This document shows, piece by piece, positions 16,027 through 25,326 of a DNA stretch of 41,927 nt. The notes under the pieces were generated by a model. That model did not search any database and was not told the DNA's origin. It worked only from the letters and a program-made list of their open reading frames with translations. How positions within the stretch are numbered: position 1 is the first letter of the stretch; every line of letters starts with the position of its first letter. The position numbers and the translations under genes are program-made. This DNA comes from Aliivibrio sp. (GTDB lineage: Bacteria > Pseudomonadota > Gammaproteobacteria > Enterobacterales > Vibrionaceae): assembly GCA_016764915.1 (NCBI GenBank), contig JAESQY010000027.1, positions 1-41,927 of the forward strand. Reading direction: 5' to 3'.

Positions 16027-17401
16027 TGAAATCCTCGTTATCCTTATGTTCTTAAGCTTTATTACCTTATTATTTACCGGAATCCCTGTTGCTTATGTTC
16101 TCGGCGGAGTAGGTATCGCTTTTGCCGGTATTGCCTATTTAACTGACCTCTATTTAGGCACATTTACAGGCTTAGATTTCAATACATTAGGTCTTATCGT
16201 AAACCGAATTTACAAGATAATGGATAACTGGATTCTTGTTGCGCTGCCTATGTTTATTTTTATGGGAAATATGCTGGATAAATCAGGTATCGCTGAAAAA
16301 TTAATGACGTCGATGCAACAATTATTTGGTCAAGTTCATGGCGGCCTTGCGGTGACGGTTACTGCAATTGGTATCATCTTGGCTGCTTCAACAGGTATCA
16401 TCGGCGCGTCCGTGGTGTTATTAACCGTCATGTCTCTACCAACTATGATGCGCCAAGGTTACCACCTGCCATTAGCCCTTGGAACCATCGCTTCAGCTGG
16501 TACCCTTGGTATTTTACTTCCCCCTTCCATCATGCTGGTCATCATGGCCGATCAACTCGGTTTATCTGTCGGTGATCTATTTATGGGTGCTGTTATTCCA
16601 GGTTTAATGCTGGGTGCTATCTACATTATCTATATCTTGATAGTTGGCGTTGTTACGCCTAAAAAAATGCCTTTGCCAGATAATGTACAGCCCGTTGATT
16701 GGAAGATAATCTTCAATGTGTTTAAGGCAATCTTACCTACTGTTTTTCTAATTTTTACCGTGCTGGGTTCTATCTTTGCAGGTATTGCCACACCGACAGA
16801 AGCCTCCGGTGTTGGAGCTCTTGGTGCAACGTTGTTAGCTGCATTCAACAAAAAACTTAGCTTGAAAGTGCTCAAAGAGGTGATGATGACCTCGTATGGC
16901 ACAACTGCTTATATTTTCATGATATTTTTAGGAGCCACCTGTTTCGCTTTGGTTCTGAGAGAGCTTGGTGGCGATGAATTGATTGAGTCGGCTCTAACTG
17001 GTTTGCCATTTGGTTCTTATGGCACCATCGCTATCATACTCGGTATCATTTTCATTTTAGGGTTTTTCTTAGATTGGATTGAAATTACGCTGATAGCCCT
17101 GCCGCTACTGGCACCGGTGATTGTCGGTTTAGATCTCGATATTAATGGCTATGGTGTGGTCGATAACCCATCCATTGTATGGTTCGTCATGTTAGTGGCG
17201 ATGGCACTCCAAACGAGCTTTTTGACCCCTCCCGTCGGGTTTGCACTCTTCTATTTAAAAGGAGTCTGCCCTCCAGAAGTTCAACTGAAAGATATCTATC
17301 GCGGCGTAGTGCCCTTTATTATCATTCAGCTATTAGCATTAGTCGCATTGGTATTATGGCCGCAGCTAGTACTCTGGTTACCTGCTATTGCCTATGGATA
17401 A
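16016..17401 (+). CDS. dctM: TRAP transporter large membrane subunit
   Basis: A 461-residue carrier with about 12 helices that imports the substrate using the sodium gradient. DctM family features are GIPVAYVLGGVGIAFAG near the start, VALPMFIFMGNMLDKSGIAEKLM, STGIIGASVVLLTVMSLPTM, ASAGTLGILLPPSIMLVIMA and, near the end, LQTSFLTPPVGFALFYLKGV. The start overlaps dctQ by 11 bases, so translation is coupled. The gene ends 27 bases before the convergent phospholipase gene. Confidence 0.93.
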   Translation: MDVNEILVILMFLSFITLLFTGIPVAYVLGGVGIAFAGIAYLTDLYLGTFTGLDFNTLGLIVNRIYKIMDNWILVALPMFIFMGNMLDKSGIAEKLMTSMQQLFGQVHGGLAVTVTAIGIILAASTGIIGASVVLLTVMSLPTMMRQGYHLPLALGTIASAGTLGILLPPSIMLVIMADQLGLSVGDLFMGAVIPGLMLGAIYIIYILIVGVVTPKKMPLPDNVQPVDWKIIFNVFKAILPTVFLIFTVLGSIFAGIATPTEASGVGALGATLLAAFNKKLSLKVLKEVMMTSYGTTAYIFMIFLGATCFALVLRELGGDELIESALTGLPFGSYGTIAIILGIIFILGFFLDWIEITLIALPLLAPVIVGLDLDINGYGVVDNPSIVWFVMLVAMALQTSFLTPPVGFALFYLKGVCPPEVQLKDIYRGVVPFIIIQLLALVALVLWPQLVLWLPAIAYG

Positions 17402-17428
17402 CAGCTCTGTAGCTCTCTATCACGACGA

Positions 17429-18568
17429 TTAAGCAGTAAAGTCGCGATAGAACTTCACAAATTTACGCCCAGCGGCCAGCCCAACTTGATAATCGTGTTC
17501 AAGATCGGTCGCTTTACTCATTAGAGCCGTTGCGACAAGAGGCTCTTCTGGAGCCAGTTGAATAACAAAACAGTCATCTGGAGGAGCCTGCAAAAATGTG
17601 GTTGTTAGCTCATACGTTTGATAGTGAACCAGCAATTGATCAATTAATTGTGAGTCCAACTTCCCTCCAGTTAATGTGGCCAAACGAAAAAGGTCATTGC
17701 TGCCAAATAACCAGCGACCTCCTTTAAGCACCTGATTAACATCAATTTCAGCATGCTGCTGGACCATCTCTTTAATTGTCTCTTGTAAAAACCCTTGCCA
17801 ACCTGTCACTATCTCATCATAACGATTGGACACTTCTGTTTGAAACCTCTTTAACGGATGCGATTCAGAATGTGCTGTCAACACCTCTTTAATAGGTGCT
17901 TCAACGGAGTCAATCGGCTCGGTTCTGATGGTTATTATAACTCTCGCCCCTCGTCGCCAAGCCTCTTGTACGGGAATTGCTGCGGATACTCCACCATCAA
18001 TCCAGTGCTCTCCATTAATTGAAATGGGATCTGGGTATAACATAGGAATAGCACAAGTTGCTTTTAAAACATCAATCAACGGAGGGGTAGGTTCAGTAGA
18101 AAGCAGTGGAAAGTAATTATCACGCAATGTTTGTTCATTGGTTACCGCAGCCAAAGCGGTACGATCTGCCAAGGTAAACCTAGCCATATCAATATCAAAT
18201 TTGTGAGGTGATTGATTTAGCTGACTAAATGCCCAGTTAAGATCCATATTTTTGCTGTATCGGACATAATCAAATAAATTAAAAAACTTCGGGTTAGCAA
18301 TTATCTCTGTTAGGTACTTTTTGCTAAAACCATGCTGGCGGCTTAAAAATGCACAAAGATTCAAAGCACCAGCTGATGTGCCAATAAAAAGAGAGAAAGG
18401 GTCAAAACTTGACTCTAAAAATGCATCAAAAACCCCAGACGTAAATATCCCACGCTGTCCTCCTCCTTGAGCAACAAGTGCAACGGAACCTTGAATGTAT
18501 TTTTGACACTCAACATAATCGATCAAACTGTTTTTGTCAGTAAACACTGCGCTTCTATTCACTTGCAC
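17429..18568 (-). CDS. Patatin-like phospholipase, YjjU family
   Basis: A cytoplasmic patatin-fold acyl hydrolase of about 379 residues, likely acting on phospholipids or other acyl esters. The oxyanion loop is GGGQRG (residues 35-40), the nucleophile elbow GTSAG holds Ser65, and the catalytic aspartate lies in WIDGG near residue 190. The order and surrounding sequence match E. coli YjjU, for example QGGGQRGIFTSGVFDAFLE. The start is GTG, either at 18568 or at 18562; the second has better spacing from the AGG upstream. No signal peptide is visible. It stands alone between the TRAP operon and a divergent barrel gene. Confidence 0.88.
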   Translation of the reverse strand: MQVNRSAVFTDKNSLIDYVECQKYIQGSVALVAQGGGQRGIFTSGVFDAFLESSFDPFSLFIGTSAGALNLCAFLSRQHGFSKKYLTEIIANPKFFNLFDYVRYSKNMDLNWAFSQLNQSPHKFDIDMARFTLADRTALAAVTNEQTLRDNYFPLLSTEPTPPLIDVLKATCAIPMLYPDPISINGEHWIDGGVSAAIPVQEAWRRGARVIITIRTEPIDSVEAPIKEVLTAHSESHPLKRFQTEVSNRYDEIVTGWQGFLQETIKEMVQQHAEIDVNQVLKGGRWLFGSNDLFRLATLTGGKLDSQLIDQLLVHYQTYELTTTFLQAPPDDCFVIQLAPEEPLVATALMSKATDLEHDYQVGLAAGRKFVKFYRDFTA

Positions 18569-18713
18569 CTCAGCAGAATATTGATCAAAATATAATCTAA
18601 AATGTCATGAACACTTTATTGTGATTACGTTTAACTCTTTATATACTGTTAACTATCTAACAGTAACTCTTCTATTGATTTTAGTCGAAAATTCAATATA
18701 TAAGGAACATTTA

Positions 18714-19295
18714 ATGAAGATTTCTCTTCAGTTAATCACTCTTTTGTTACTCTCTAGCCCAGCGCACGCGAACAATTATATTACTCCGATGATTGGTTAC
18801 TCTTTTGGCGGAAACGTAAGTGATACGCAAGATGTTAACTATCAGGTCAAAGCCAATCCCAATTTGGCCATCACCGTTGAGACCGACTTAGATAAAGGAC
18901 GTATCGGTGCTTTCTACAGCTTACAACAGACTGATATTAAAAAAACCAGCAATGACCTAGCTATAAACTACCTTCATTTTCAAAGTGCACTTAACTTCCC
19001 TTTAAATTCAAAACTTAGCTCATTTTTTGGTTTAAGTGTTGGTGGAACTTACATCAAGGCTGACTGGGTAGATAAGGACCTCTCTTTCTCTGCGGGCGCA
19101 TTTACTGGTATTCGTTACCAATTTAGTGACAATGCTTCCCTACATGCGGAAGGCCGTTGGCTAGCAAGCTCTGTCGATAGTGATTTCTCTGCTATCTGCC
19201 AAGGCAGCCCTGAGAGTACTCAGTGCAAATTCAAATTTGAAGGCGATTGGTTACATCAAGGGCAAGCAAACCTAGGCATTACCTTTGTCTTTTAA
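18714..19295 (+). CDS. Small outer-membrane beta-barrel protein
   Basis: A 193-residue exported protein. MKISLQLITLLLLSSPAHA is a clear signal peptide with cleavage after AHA. The rest alternates hydrophobic and polar residues in strands (GRIGAFYSLQQTD, LSSFFGLSVGGTYIKADW, ASLHAEGRWLASS) and ends in LGITFVF, a terminal aromatic signature for outer-membrane insertion. About eight strands are likely, as in OmpW- or OmpX-type barrels. Two cysteines (AICQGSPESTQCKF) may form a loop disulfide. The specific role is unknown. I chose the ATG at 18714, after AAGGAA, over an earlier in-frame start. Confidence 0.75.
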   Translation: MKISLQLITLLLLSSPAHANNYITPMIGYSFGGNVSDTQDVNYQVKANPNLAITVETDLDKGRIGAFYSLQQTDIKKTSNDLAINYLHFQSALNFPLNSKLSSFFGLSVGGTYIKADWVDKDLSFSAGAFTGIRYQFSDNASLHAEGRWLASSVDSDFSAICQGSPESTQCKFKFEGDWLHQGQANLGITFVF

Positions 19296-19657
19296 TTTAC
19301 TACTCTTATGTCCGAAATATCATCATTTCGGGTAAAATCCTTCCTTATCATCTTTTTTATGAAATAAATTCATGCAGATAATATACCTAGCTTTAACAAT
19401 TTACTCATTATCAAATATCAACCATCCCCCTTCGATCAGAACTAATGCCTAAATCACAACAAAAGTTAAGTTTATGTAACTGCAATGTTGATTAGTACGA
19501 TCACCTACCGTCTATTGCATAACAATTTATGAATCTATATTCTCACACTATTATTGGCGTTTTGTTTTGGATTCCTTCAACACCTTGGCCAATACTTAGA
19601 TTTAAACACTATTTAATATGCCTTTCCTAGGGATATGCAGTACTTAAAGGATTATCT
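19296..19657. other. Intergenic region before the NSS transporter
   Basis: It begins with a perfect 7-bp hairpin (CCGAAAT at 19312-19318 and ATTTCGG at 19325-19331) that may end transcription of the barrel gene, although no T-run follows. The remaining 320 or so bases are AT-rich with no open frame of note and no operator I recognise. An AAAGGA ribosome site lies just before the transporter start. Confidence 0.5.
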
Positions 19658-21124
19658 ATGAAACGAGAACAGTGGGGATCCCGAGCGGGGTTTATTTTGG
19701 CTGCAGTAGGTTCTGCTATTGGCCTTGGTAATATCTGGCGATTCCCGTATATGGCTTATGAAAATGGCGGCGGCGCTTTTTTTATTCCCTACCTTTTTGC
19801 CATGCTAACAGCGGGTATTCCATTTATGATTATGGAATTTGGAATGGGTCATAAATACCGTGGCTCAGCACCTAAAACATTATCAAAAATCAATGCAAAG
19901 TATGAGTGGCTTGGCTGGTTCCAAGTCATGATCGCAGCCGTAATTGCCGTCTATTATGTTGCCGTTATTGGTTGGGCAATCTCCTACCTCAGCATGTCTT
20001 TCACTCAAAGTTGGGGCACTGACACTAATGCTTACTTCTTTAACGAATATCTACAGCTTGGTGATAACTCTCCAACTAAATTAGGAAGCATCCAGTGGCA
20101 CATTGCAATACCTATGGTCATTGCATGGGCGATCACTTTTGTTGCTATTTTTGGTGGTGTAAAAGCGGGAATCGAGCGCGCCAGCAAAATCATGATGCCG
20201 CTGCTCTTTATCATGGTCCTTGCGTTGATTGGTCGCATGGTATTCCTGCCAGGAGCACTGGACGGTTTAAACTACCTGTTCCAACCAGACTTTAGCAAGA
20301 CTATGGATCCTAAAGTATGGTCAGCCGCTTATGGTCAGATTTTCTTCACCTTAAGTGTTGGTTTTGCGATTATGCTTGCATACTCAAGCTACCTACCTGA
20401 AAAATCAGATATTAATAACAACGCGGTGATGACCGTATTAATTAACTGTGGCTTCTCAATTGTTGCGGGTATCTTAATCTTCTCTATCTTGGGTTATATG
20501 GCTCAAGAGCAAGGAAAAGAGCTAACTGAAGTAGTGAGCGCTGGTGTTGGTTTAGCCTTTGTTACTATTCCCGCGGCCATTAATTTGCTCCCTGCTCCCT
20601 ATATCTTAGGGCCACTGTTCTTTTTCGCTTTGGTTGTTGCTGGTTTAAGCTCACATATCTCAATCTTAGAAGCGGTAACATCTGCTTTGATTGACAAACT
20701 AAACTGGTCACGAAAAAAAGCAGCGTCTATTGTTTGTGGTATAGGTCTTGTTATTTCAATGGCGTTTGCGACTAACGGCGGACTGTTACTGCTCGATTTA
20801 GTCGATTACTTCATGAACAACATTGCACTACTAGCAAGCTGTTTGATTGAACTGCTTATTATGGGTTGGTTGGTTAAAATTTCAGACATTCGCTCATATG
20901 TAAATAAGATCTCTGAGTTTTCAATTGGCGTATGGTTTGAAATCTGCATTCGTTTTGTTAGTCCCGTTTTATTAGCTATCATTATCGGTACCAACATTGT
21001 GAACACGGTCAATGATGGTTACGGCGGTTATGCAACATCCGATCTATTGATGTTAGGTTGGGGACTGGTTGCTGCCATGCTATTTGTGGGTATTATCATT
21101 AATAAATCAAGTAAAGAGGCATAA
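19658..21124 (+). CDS. Neurotransmitter:sodium symporter family amino-acid transporter
   Basis: A 488-residue sodium-coupled transporter of the inner membrane with about 12 helices. The first helix carries the family signature GSAIGLGNIWRFPYMAYENG, where the unwound part binds sodium and substrate, followed by GGGAFFIPYL. Other landmarks are the VYYVAVIGWAISYL helix and the FFTLSVGFAIMLAYSSYLP segment (helix 6). It is followed one base later by a tiny MetS-type subunit gene. Two-part systems of this kind (MetP/MetS of Corynebacterium) import methionine and alanine, so a small neutral amino acid is the likely substrate. The metE gene in this window is broken, which makes methionine import plausible but not shown. 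Confidence 0.9.
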   Translation: MKREQWGSRAGFILAAVGSAIGLGNIWRFPYMAYENGGGAFFIPYLFAMLTAGIPFMIMEFGMGHKYRGSAPKTLSKINAKYEWLGWFQVMIAAVIAVYYVAVIGWAISYLSMSFTQSWGTDTNAYFFNEYLQLGDNSPTKLGSIQWHIAIPMVIAWAITFVAIFGGVKAGIERASKIMMPLLFIMVLALIGRMVFLPGALDGLNYLFQPDFSKTMDPKVWSAAYGQIFFTLSVGFAIMLAYSSYLPEKSDINNNAVMTVLINCGFSIVAGILIFSILGYMAQEQGKELTEVVSAGVGLAFVTIPAAINLLPAPYILGPLFFFALVVAGLSSHISILEAVTSALIDKLNWSRKKAASIVCGIGLVISMAFATNGGLLLLDLVDYFMNNIALLASCLIELLIMGWLVKISDIRSYVNKISEFSIGVWFEICIRFVSPVLLAIIIGTNIVNTVNDGYGGYATSDLLMLGWGLVAAMLFVGIIINKSSKEA

Positions 21125-21125
21125 T

Positions 21126-21230
21126 ATGACTACTGGTGCAATTTTCATGATGGTATTTGGTTTAGGTATTACGTGGGGCGGTGCCGCACTTTGCATTCGT
21201 AAAGCCATGAATGCTAACAAAAAGCATTAA
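21126..21230 (+). CDS. metS: MetS-type small subunit of NSS transporter
   Basis: A 34-residue single-helix protein: MTTGAIFMMVFGLGITWG, then GAALCIRKAMNANKKH. This fits the family of methionine/alanine import small subunits (MaAIMP_sms), which have a short helix starting with TTGAI and a basic tail. It begins one base after the stop of the NSS gene and ends before a strong terminator, so it is the second gene of a two-gene operon. Such proteins are needed for transport in Corynebacterium glutamicum. It is easily overlooked because of its size. Confidence 0.88.
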   Translation: MTTGAIFMMVFGLGITWGGAALCIRKAMNANKKH

Positions 21231-21258
21231 ATTCGCAACCTACAACTTTTAACTTAGT

Positions 21259-21296
21259 ACCCCGTTAACACTAATTGTTATCGGGGTCTTTTTTAT
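21259..21296 (+). terminator. Terminator of the NSS/MetS operon
   Basis: ACCCCGTTAACA and TGTTATCGGGGT pair over 12 bp with one mismatch, and a T-run follows to 21296. It lies 28 bases after the small-subunit stop. Confidence 0.92.
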
Positions 21297-21299
21297 TCC

Positions 21300-21743
21300 C
21301 TATTTGACCTCACTTAAATATTGATCCATTCTCTCTTTATTCATGGCAATGGTGGGTTTTACCGCTAGCCAATCAGACCGAGATTGCTCAATATTTATAG
21401 CCTCACCGACTTGAACTACGCCCAACATTCCCATCACAGTGTGTGGAAGACATTTGTACAGATAGACACCATCTTGTTCAAAACGTACTTGAGTCTCTTT
21501 TCCCATTGGGGTCACAAACGCTTTGGCTCCATTTGGAATAGAAAATGATTGAGCATTGTGACTGCTATCTGAAGGCACAAACTTAATAACATCCCCTTTG
21601 TTTATTTTTATATAACCTGGATTCATTATCATCATCGCACCGTTCTCTCCAGAAGTAAGTAACTGGACAGTGTACTCAGCAGTAAATGCTGATGTAGTCA
21701 TTAAACTAAACATTAAGAATAAAACAGATTGGAATATTTTCAT
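21300..21743 (-). CDS. Pseudoazurin-like blue copper protein
   Basis: A 147-residue periplasmic electron carrier. MKIFQSVLFLMFSLMTTSAFT is a signal peptide with likely cleavage near FTA. The cupredoxin fold ends in the type 1 copper site: one His in SSHNAQSF, then Cys, His and Met in YKCLPHTVMGMLGVVQVG. The spacing matches pseudoazurin. The C-terminal extension (about 30 residues, SRSDWLAVKPTIAMNKERMDQY) is usual for that family. Pseudoazurins give electrons to nitrite or nitrous-oxide reductase or to cytochrome peroxidase, but none of these is encoded here. I chose the ATG at 21743; the longer frame begins inside the Fur box. The close Fur box suggests iron control. Confidence 0.87.
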   Translation of the reverse strand: MKIFQSVLFLMFSLMTTSAFTAEYTVQLLTSGENGAMMIMNPGYIKINKGDVIKFVPSDSSHNAQSFSIPNGAKAFVTPMGKETQVRFEQDGVYLYKCLPHTVMGMLGVVQVGEAINIEQSRSDWLAVKPTIAMNKERMDQYLSEVK

Positions 21744-21767
21744 TATCTTTCTCCTATAAACACAATC

Positions 21768-21786
21768 GATAATGATAACCATTATT
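21768..21786. promoter_or_regulatory. Fur box upstream of pseudoazurin
   Basis: GATAATGATAACCATTATT matches the 19-bp Fur consensus GATAATGATAATCATTATC at 17 positions. It lies 25 bases upstream of the pseudoazurin start codon, where bound Fur would block transcription when iron is plentiful. Confidence 0.8.
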
Positions 21787-21816
21787 ATTAACAAATACCA
21801 GCCACACTAAAATGAA

Positions 21817-21843
21817 AATGGGGTCCTATGTTAGGACCCCATT
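21817..21843 (-). terminator. Terminator of ptsG
   Basis: AATGGGGTCC and GGACCCCATT form a perfect 10-bp stem around a 7-base loop. On the minus strand the stem is followed by TTCATTTTA. It lies 25 bases after the ptsG stop. Confidence 0.88.
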
Positions 21844-21868
21844 ACTTTATTGATTTAAATATGGACGG

Positions 21869-23299
21869 TTATTTGTTTGCTTGAATCCACTCATCCATTT
21901 CTGTTTTTAAGTTGTCTGACTTGGTTCCGAAGATAGCTTGAACACCACCAGCAACGATAACAACACCAGCAGCACCAAGTTGTTTCAAGCGCTCTTGGTT
22001 AACAGCGTCGACATCAGCAACGGATACGCGAAGACGAGTAATACAAGCATCAAGGTTAGTAATGTTCTGTTTACCACCAAATGCAGCGACTAACTCACCA
22101 GCAAGCTCTGAACCTGTTACAACTTCAACGCTGTCTTCTTCGTCTTCACGACCTGGAGTCTTAAGATCCATTGCTTTAATGACAAAGCGAAATATGATGT
22201 AGTAAACAACAGCGTAAACAAGACCAAGACCGACAAGAAGAAGCATGTTCTCTGCGCGTGGAGATTGAACTACAAAGTCAATGAAACCTTTTGAAAATGT
22301 GTGACCATGAACAATACCTAATGCATTAGTTAGCATGTATGCAACGCCAGCAAGTACTGCGTGGATAGCATAAAGAACTGGAGCAACAAATAGGAATGCG
22401 AATTCAATCGGTTCTGTAATACCAGTAAGGAATGAAGTTAACGCAGCAGATGCCATGATACCCATTACTTTTGCTCGGTTTTCAGGTTTCGCAGAATGAG
22501 CAATTGCGATTGCAGCAGCAGGAAGACCAAACATTTTGAATAAGTAACCACCCGCCAGTTGACCGAAACCGTTACCTGCAGCGCGAGATGCATCATCAGC
22601 AGTTAGGAAGCAAGTCATAATACCATGTACTTGCTCACCAGCGCTGTTCATACAAGAACCCGCTTCGTAGAAGAATGGTACGTTCCAGATATGGTGAAGT
22701 CCAAAAGGAATAAGAGAACGTTCAACAACACCGTAAATACCAAATGCCATTACTGGGTTTTGGTTTGCAGCCCAATCAGAGAATGCTGCAATTGCACCAC
22801 CGATTGGAGGCCAAATGACAGAAAGAACTAAGCCTAGAGCAATCGATACAAAACCAGTTACGATTGGCACAGCACGCTTACCAGCGAAGAAGCCTAAGTA
22901 TTCTGGAAGTTGAACGCGATAGAATTTGTTGAAAGCCCAAGCAGCAACACCACCAGCAAGAATACCACCAAGAACACCAGTCTCGATACCATCAACGCCC
23001 ATTACCGTTGCCATCACTTTAAGTGTAGCAACCATGATTCCGTAACCAACAACAGCCGCAAGACCTGCAACACCATCATTTTTTGTAAAACCCAGTGCCG
23101 TACCTACAGCAAATAGCAGAGCCATTTGACCAAATACTGAACCACCAGCTTGTTCCATTAAGTGAGAAACCACTTCGGGAACAAAGCTAAAATTAGCAGC
23201 ACCAACACCGAGTAAAATACCAGCAACCGGAAGTACCGATACTGGTAACATTAATGCTTTACCTACCTTCTGTAAGTTTGCAAATAAATTTTTGAACAT
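21869..23299 (-). CDS. ptsG: Glucose-specific PTS enzyme IICB
   Basis: The inner-membrane glucose transporter that phosphorylates its sugar, using phosphate from enzyme IIA-Glc. The 476-residue protein has the IIC domain first ([20 protein letters not shown], then the [18 protein letters not shown] signature). After a charged linker ([13 protein letters not shown]) comes the IIB domain, whose phosphorylated cysteine lies in [13 protein letters not shown]. No IIA domain is attached, as in E. coli PtsG. I chose the ATG at 23299, after a GGAGAG ribosome site, over an upstream in-frame start. The leader holds a possible CTAGG/CCTAG hairpin. Cyclic-AMP receptor control is usual for the family, but I found only weak candidate sites. 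Confidence 0.95.
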   Translation of the reverse strand: MFKNLFANLQKVGKALMLPVSVLPVAGILLGVGAANFSFVPEVVSHLMEQAGGSVFGQMALLFAVGTALGFTKNDGVAGLAAVVGYGIMVATLKVMATVMGVDGIETGVLGGILAGGVAAWAFNKFYRVQLPEYLGFFAGKRAVPIVTGFVSIALGLVLSVIWPPIGGAIAAFSDWAANQNPVMAFGIYGVVERSLIPFGLHHIWNVPFFYEAGSCMNSAGEQVHGIMTCFLTADDASRAAGNGFGQLAGGYLFKMFGLPAAAIAIAHSAKPENRAKVMGIMASAALTSFLTGITEPIEFAFLFVAPVLYAIHAVLAGVAYMLTNALGIVHGHTFSKGFIDFVVQSPRAENMLLLVGLGLVYAVVYYIIFRFVIKAMDLKTPGREDEEDSVEVVTGSELAGELVAAFGGKQNITNLDACITRLRVSVADVDAVNQERLKQLGAAGVVIVAGGVQAIFGTKSDNLKTEMDEWIQANK

Positions 23300-24034
23300 G
23301 CTTCTCTCCTGATAACAAATATCAATTAACGGTCTAGGTTGCAGCCCCCCATGGCATAAGCCTAGCACCACTTTATGTAATTTTCTGTGCCAGTATAGAA
23401 ACTAAATTTTCAAAAAACATGACACTGATCATACATATAATTCACGGTGTAAATTAAATCAACAACCTTGATGGCGATCACGTTATCACCACACAATGAA
23501 AACATCAAAAAGCAACATAAGTGGTTGATTAAGAGTTAATAATATTGATTTCATTGATATTTTATTTTTTTGTAATGTTATTTTTTATAACAAACTTAAT
23601 TACCAAGCAATCATCAACAGAAATAGAGATAACCAGCTCTTTTTCTATTTAAAATAGCCACTTTTCATAAATATAAGACTTTTCATTCATTTTTTCATCA
23701 AATGTAATTTTTCATTAAAAAATAAGAAAGCGGCACCGCTTTTACCTAATAGGCCATATAACACTGAATTATCGGTTTACTCACGCTCAATTTTAGCTGC
23801 TCTATTTCAATTCTAAACCACTATTTTGGCACGATACATGCTAATACCCAGTTGGTTGCGTATGAAAGAGAGCAATTTAAGCTCTCATGTTTACTTAACC
23901 CACTAATTATTAATAACAATGGTATTAATTCCGAGATTACAGCGCTGCCTATAAGTGCAGCAAAACACCAGAACAGCGCGGCTCCTAATGCAGCCGCACC
24001 ATTTGTGTGCATTAAGATTTACAAGGACGTAATA
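23300..24034. other. Long AT-rich region between divergent ptsG and amt
   Basis: A stretch of 735 bases with the ptsG leader at its left and the amt promoter at its right. The middle (about 23500-23760) is very AT-rich with T- and A-tracts, as in many regulatory regions. A hairpin with arms GAGAGC and GCTCTC lies at 23868-23886 in the presumed amt leader. A 63-codon frame on the minus strand (23821-24012) encodes a hydrophobic peptide, but I do not think it is a gene. No RNA gene is recognisable. Confidence 0.5.
23827..23842 (+). promoter_or_regulatory. Sigma-54 promoter of the ammonium transporter gene
   Basis: TGGCACGATACATGCT matches the -24/-12 consensus TGGCACG-N4-TTGCW with one mismatch; the key GG and GC pairs have the right spacing. 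Transcription would start near 23854, giving a leader of about 180 bases. Nitrogen-limitation genes are often sigma-54 dependent and NtrC activated, but I saw no clear NtrC site upstream. Confidence 0.72.
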
Positions 24035-25324
24035 ATGATAAAAAAAACAGTTACCTTTCTAACGGCAATGTTACCTGGCGTCGCTTTAGCTGAACAAGCG
24101 TCGTTAAATGGTGCAAACACTGCGTGGATTTTAACCTCAACGGCATTAGTGTTATTTATGACCCTTCCTGGTCTTGCTCTATTTTATGGTGGTTTAGTAC
24201 GTTCCAAAAATGTGCTCTCTATATTAATGCAGTGTTTTTCTATTGCTGCCGTCTCTTCTCTACTTTGGCTTCTATTGGGATACAGCTTGGCGTTTTCAGA
24301 TGGCAATGCGTTCATTGGCGATCTATCGAAGGTTATGCTGATAGGTATGGGCAGAGACACCTTATCAGGCGATATTCCTGAATCACTGTTTATGCTTTTC
24401 CAAATGACATTTGCCGTTATTACCCCGGCATTAATCATTGGCAGTTTTGCCGAGCGAATGAAATTTTCAGCAGTCTTGCTATTTAGTATCCTTTGGCTAT
24501 TAGCTGTTTATGTACCCGTGACTCACTGGGTATGGGGAGGTGGCTGGTTAGCAGAGATGGGAGTTTATGATTTCGCAGGCGGTATTGTGGTGCACATTAC
24601 GGCAGGGGTCGCTGCTTTAGTCGCGGCTATCGTTATTGGCCCAAGAAAAGGTTTTCCTAAAGTGGCCATGCCTCCTCATAATATGACCATGACCATTACA
24701 GGTGCTGGAATGCTTTGGGTTGGTTGGTTTGGCTTTAATGGTGGTAGTGCACTAGGAGCCAACGGTGATGCCGCAATGGCGATGCTAGTCACTCATATAT
24801 CTTCTGCAACTGGCGCTCTGGTTTGGATGATGATTGAGTGGAGACGTTTTGGTAAACCGAGTGCACTAGGTGCTGTCACCGGTATGGTAGCAGGCCTCGG
24901 CACGATAACACCAGCATCCGGCTTTGTCGGTCCTGGTGGTGCATTAATCATTGGATTATCTGCAGGTATCGTCTGCTTTATTGCGACGCATTACGTTAAG
25001 CGCGTGTTGAAGATCGATGACAGCTTAGATGTTTTTCCAGTTCACGGTGTGGGCGGTATTTTAGGCACACTGCTGGTCGGAATTTTTGCATCAACCGAAT
25101 TGGGCGTTTTTAGCGGTTTTGGGTTTGCTGAAGGTATTAACACTATTGCAGGACAGTTACAGGTTCAATTTATTGGTGTTGTCGCAACCATTATTTATAC
25201 CGCTGTTATTACTTATCTTATCTTAAAGCTGGTCGGTTTATTCACTCCACTTCGCGTTACTGAAGAAGAAGAGATCGACGGTCTTGATATCAGCTCCCAT
25301 GAAGAGAAAGGATACAACTTATAG
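24035..25324 (+). CDS. amtB: Ammonium transporter, Amt family
   Basis: An inner-membrane ammonium channel of 429 residues with a probable cleaved signal sequence (MIKKTVTFLTAMLPGVALA) and 11 helices. Family features are GLALFYGGLVRSKNVLSILMQ, FAVITPALIIGSFAERMKFS, THWVWGGGWL and DFAGGIVVHITAGVAALV. The twin histidines of the pore lie in that last motif (VVHITAG) and in DVFPVHGVGG. I chose the ATG at 24035 because AAGGA precedes it and the longer frame has no membrane-protein character. Most proteobacterial amtB genes follow glnK; here no glnK is adjacent. A sigma-54 promoter lies upstream. The gene converges on holB. Confidence 0.92.
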   Translation: MIKKTVTFLTAMLPGVALAEQASLNGANTAWILTSTALVLFMTLPGLALFYGGLVRSKNVLSILMQCFSIAAVSSLLWLLLGYSLAFSDGNAFIGDLSKVMLIGMGRDTLSGDIPESLFMLFQMTFAVITPALIIGSFAERMKFSAVLLFSILWLLAVYVPVTHWVWGGGWLAEMGVYDFAGGIVVHITAGVAALVAAIVIGPRKGFPKVAMPPHNMTMTITGAGMLWVGWFGFNGGSALGANGDAAMAMLVTHISSATGALVWMMIEWRRFGKPSALGAVTGMVAGLGTITPASGFVGPGGALIIGLSAGIVCFIATHYVKRVLKIDDSLDVFPVHGVGGILGTLLVGIFASTELGVFSGFGFAEGINTIAGQLQVQFIGVVATIIYTAVITYLILKLVGLFTPLRVTEEEEIDGLDISSHEEKGYNL

Positions 25325-25326
25325 CA

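Noticed and set aside
17410-17450. Hairpin CTATCACGAC/GTCGCGATAG after dctM
   Set aside because: It has a mismatch, a long loop and no T-run, and extends into the end of the phospholipase gene, so a terminator call is not supported.
23380-23500. Possible cyclic-AMP receptor sites upstream of ptsG
   Set aside because: Candidate half-sites such as GTGAT are present, but no TGTGA-N6-TCACA pair with acceptable symmetry was found.
23821-24012. A 63-codon minus-strand frame with a hydrophobic stretch between ptsG and amt
   Set aside because: No ribosome site, it overlaps the sigma-54 promoter and amt leader, and I recognise no family.
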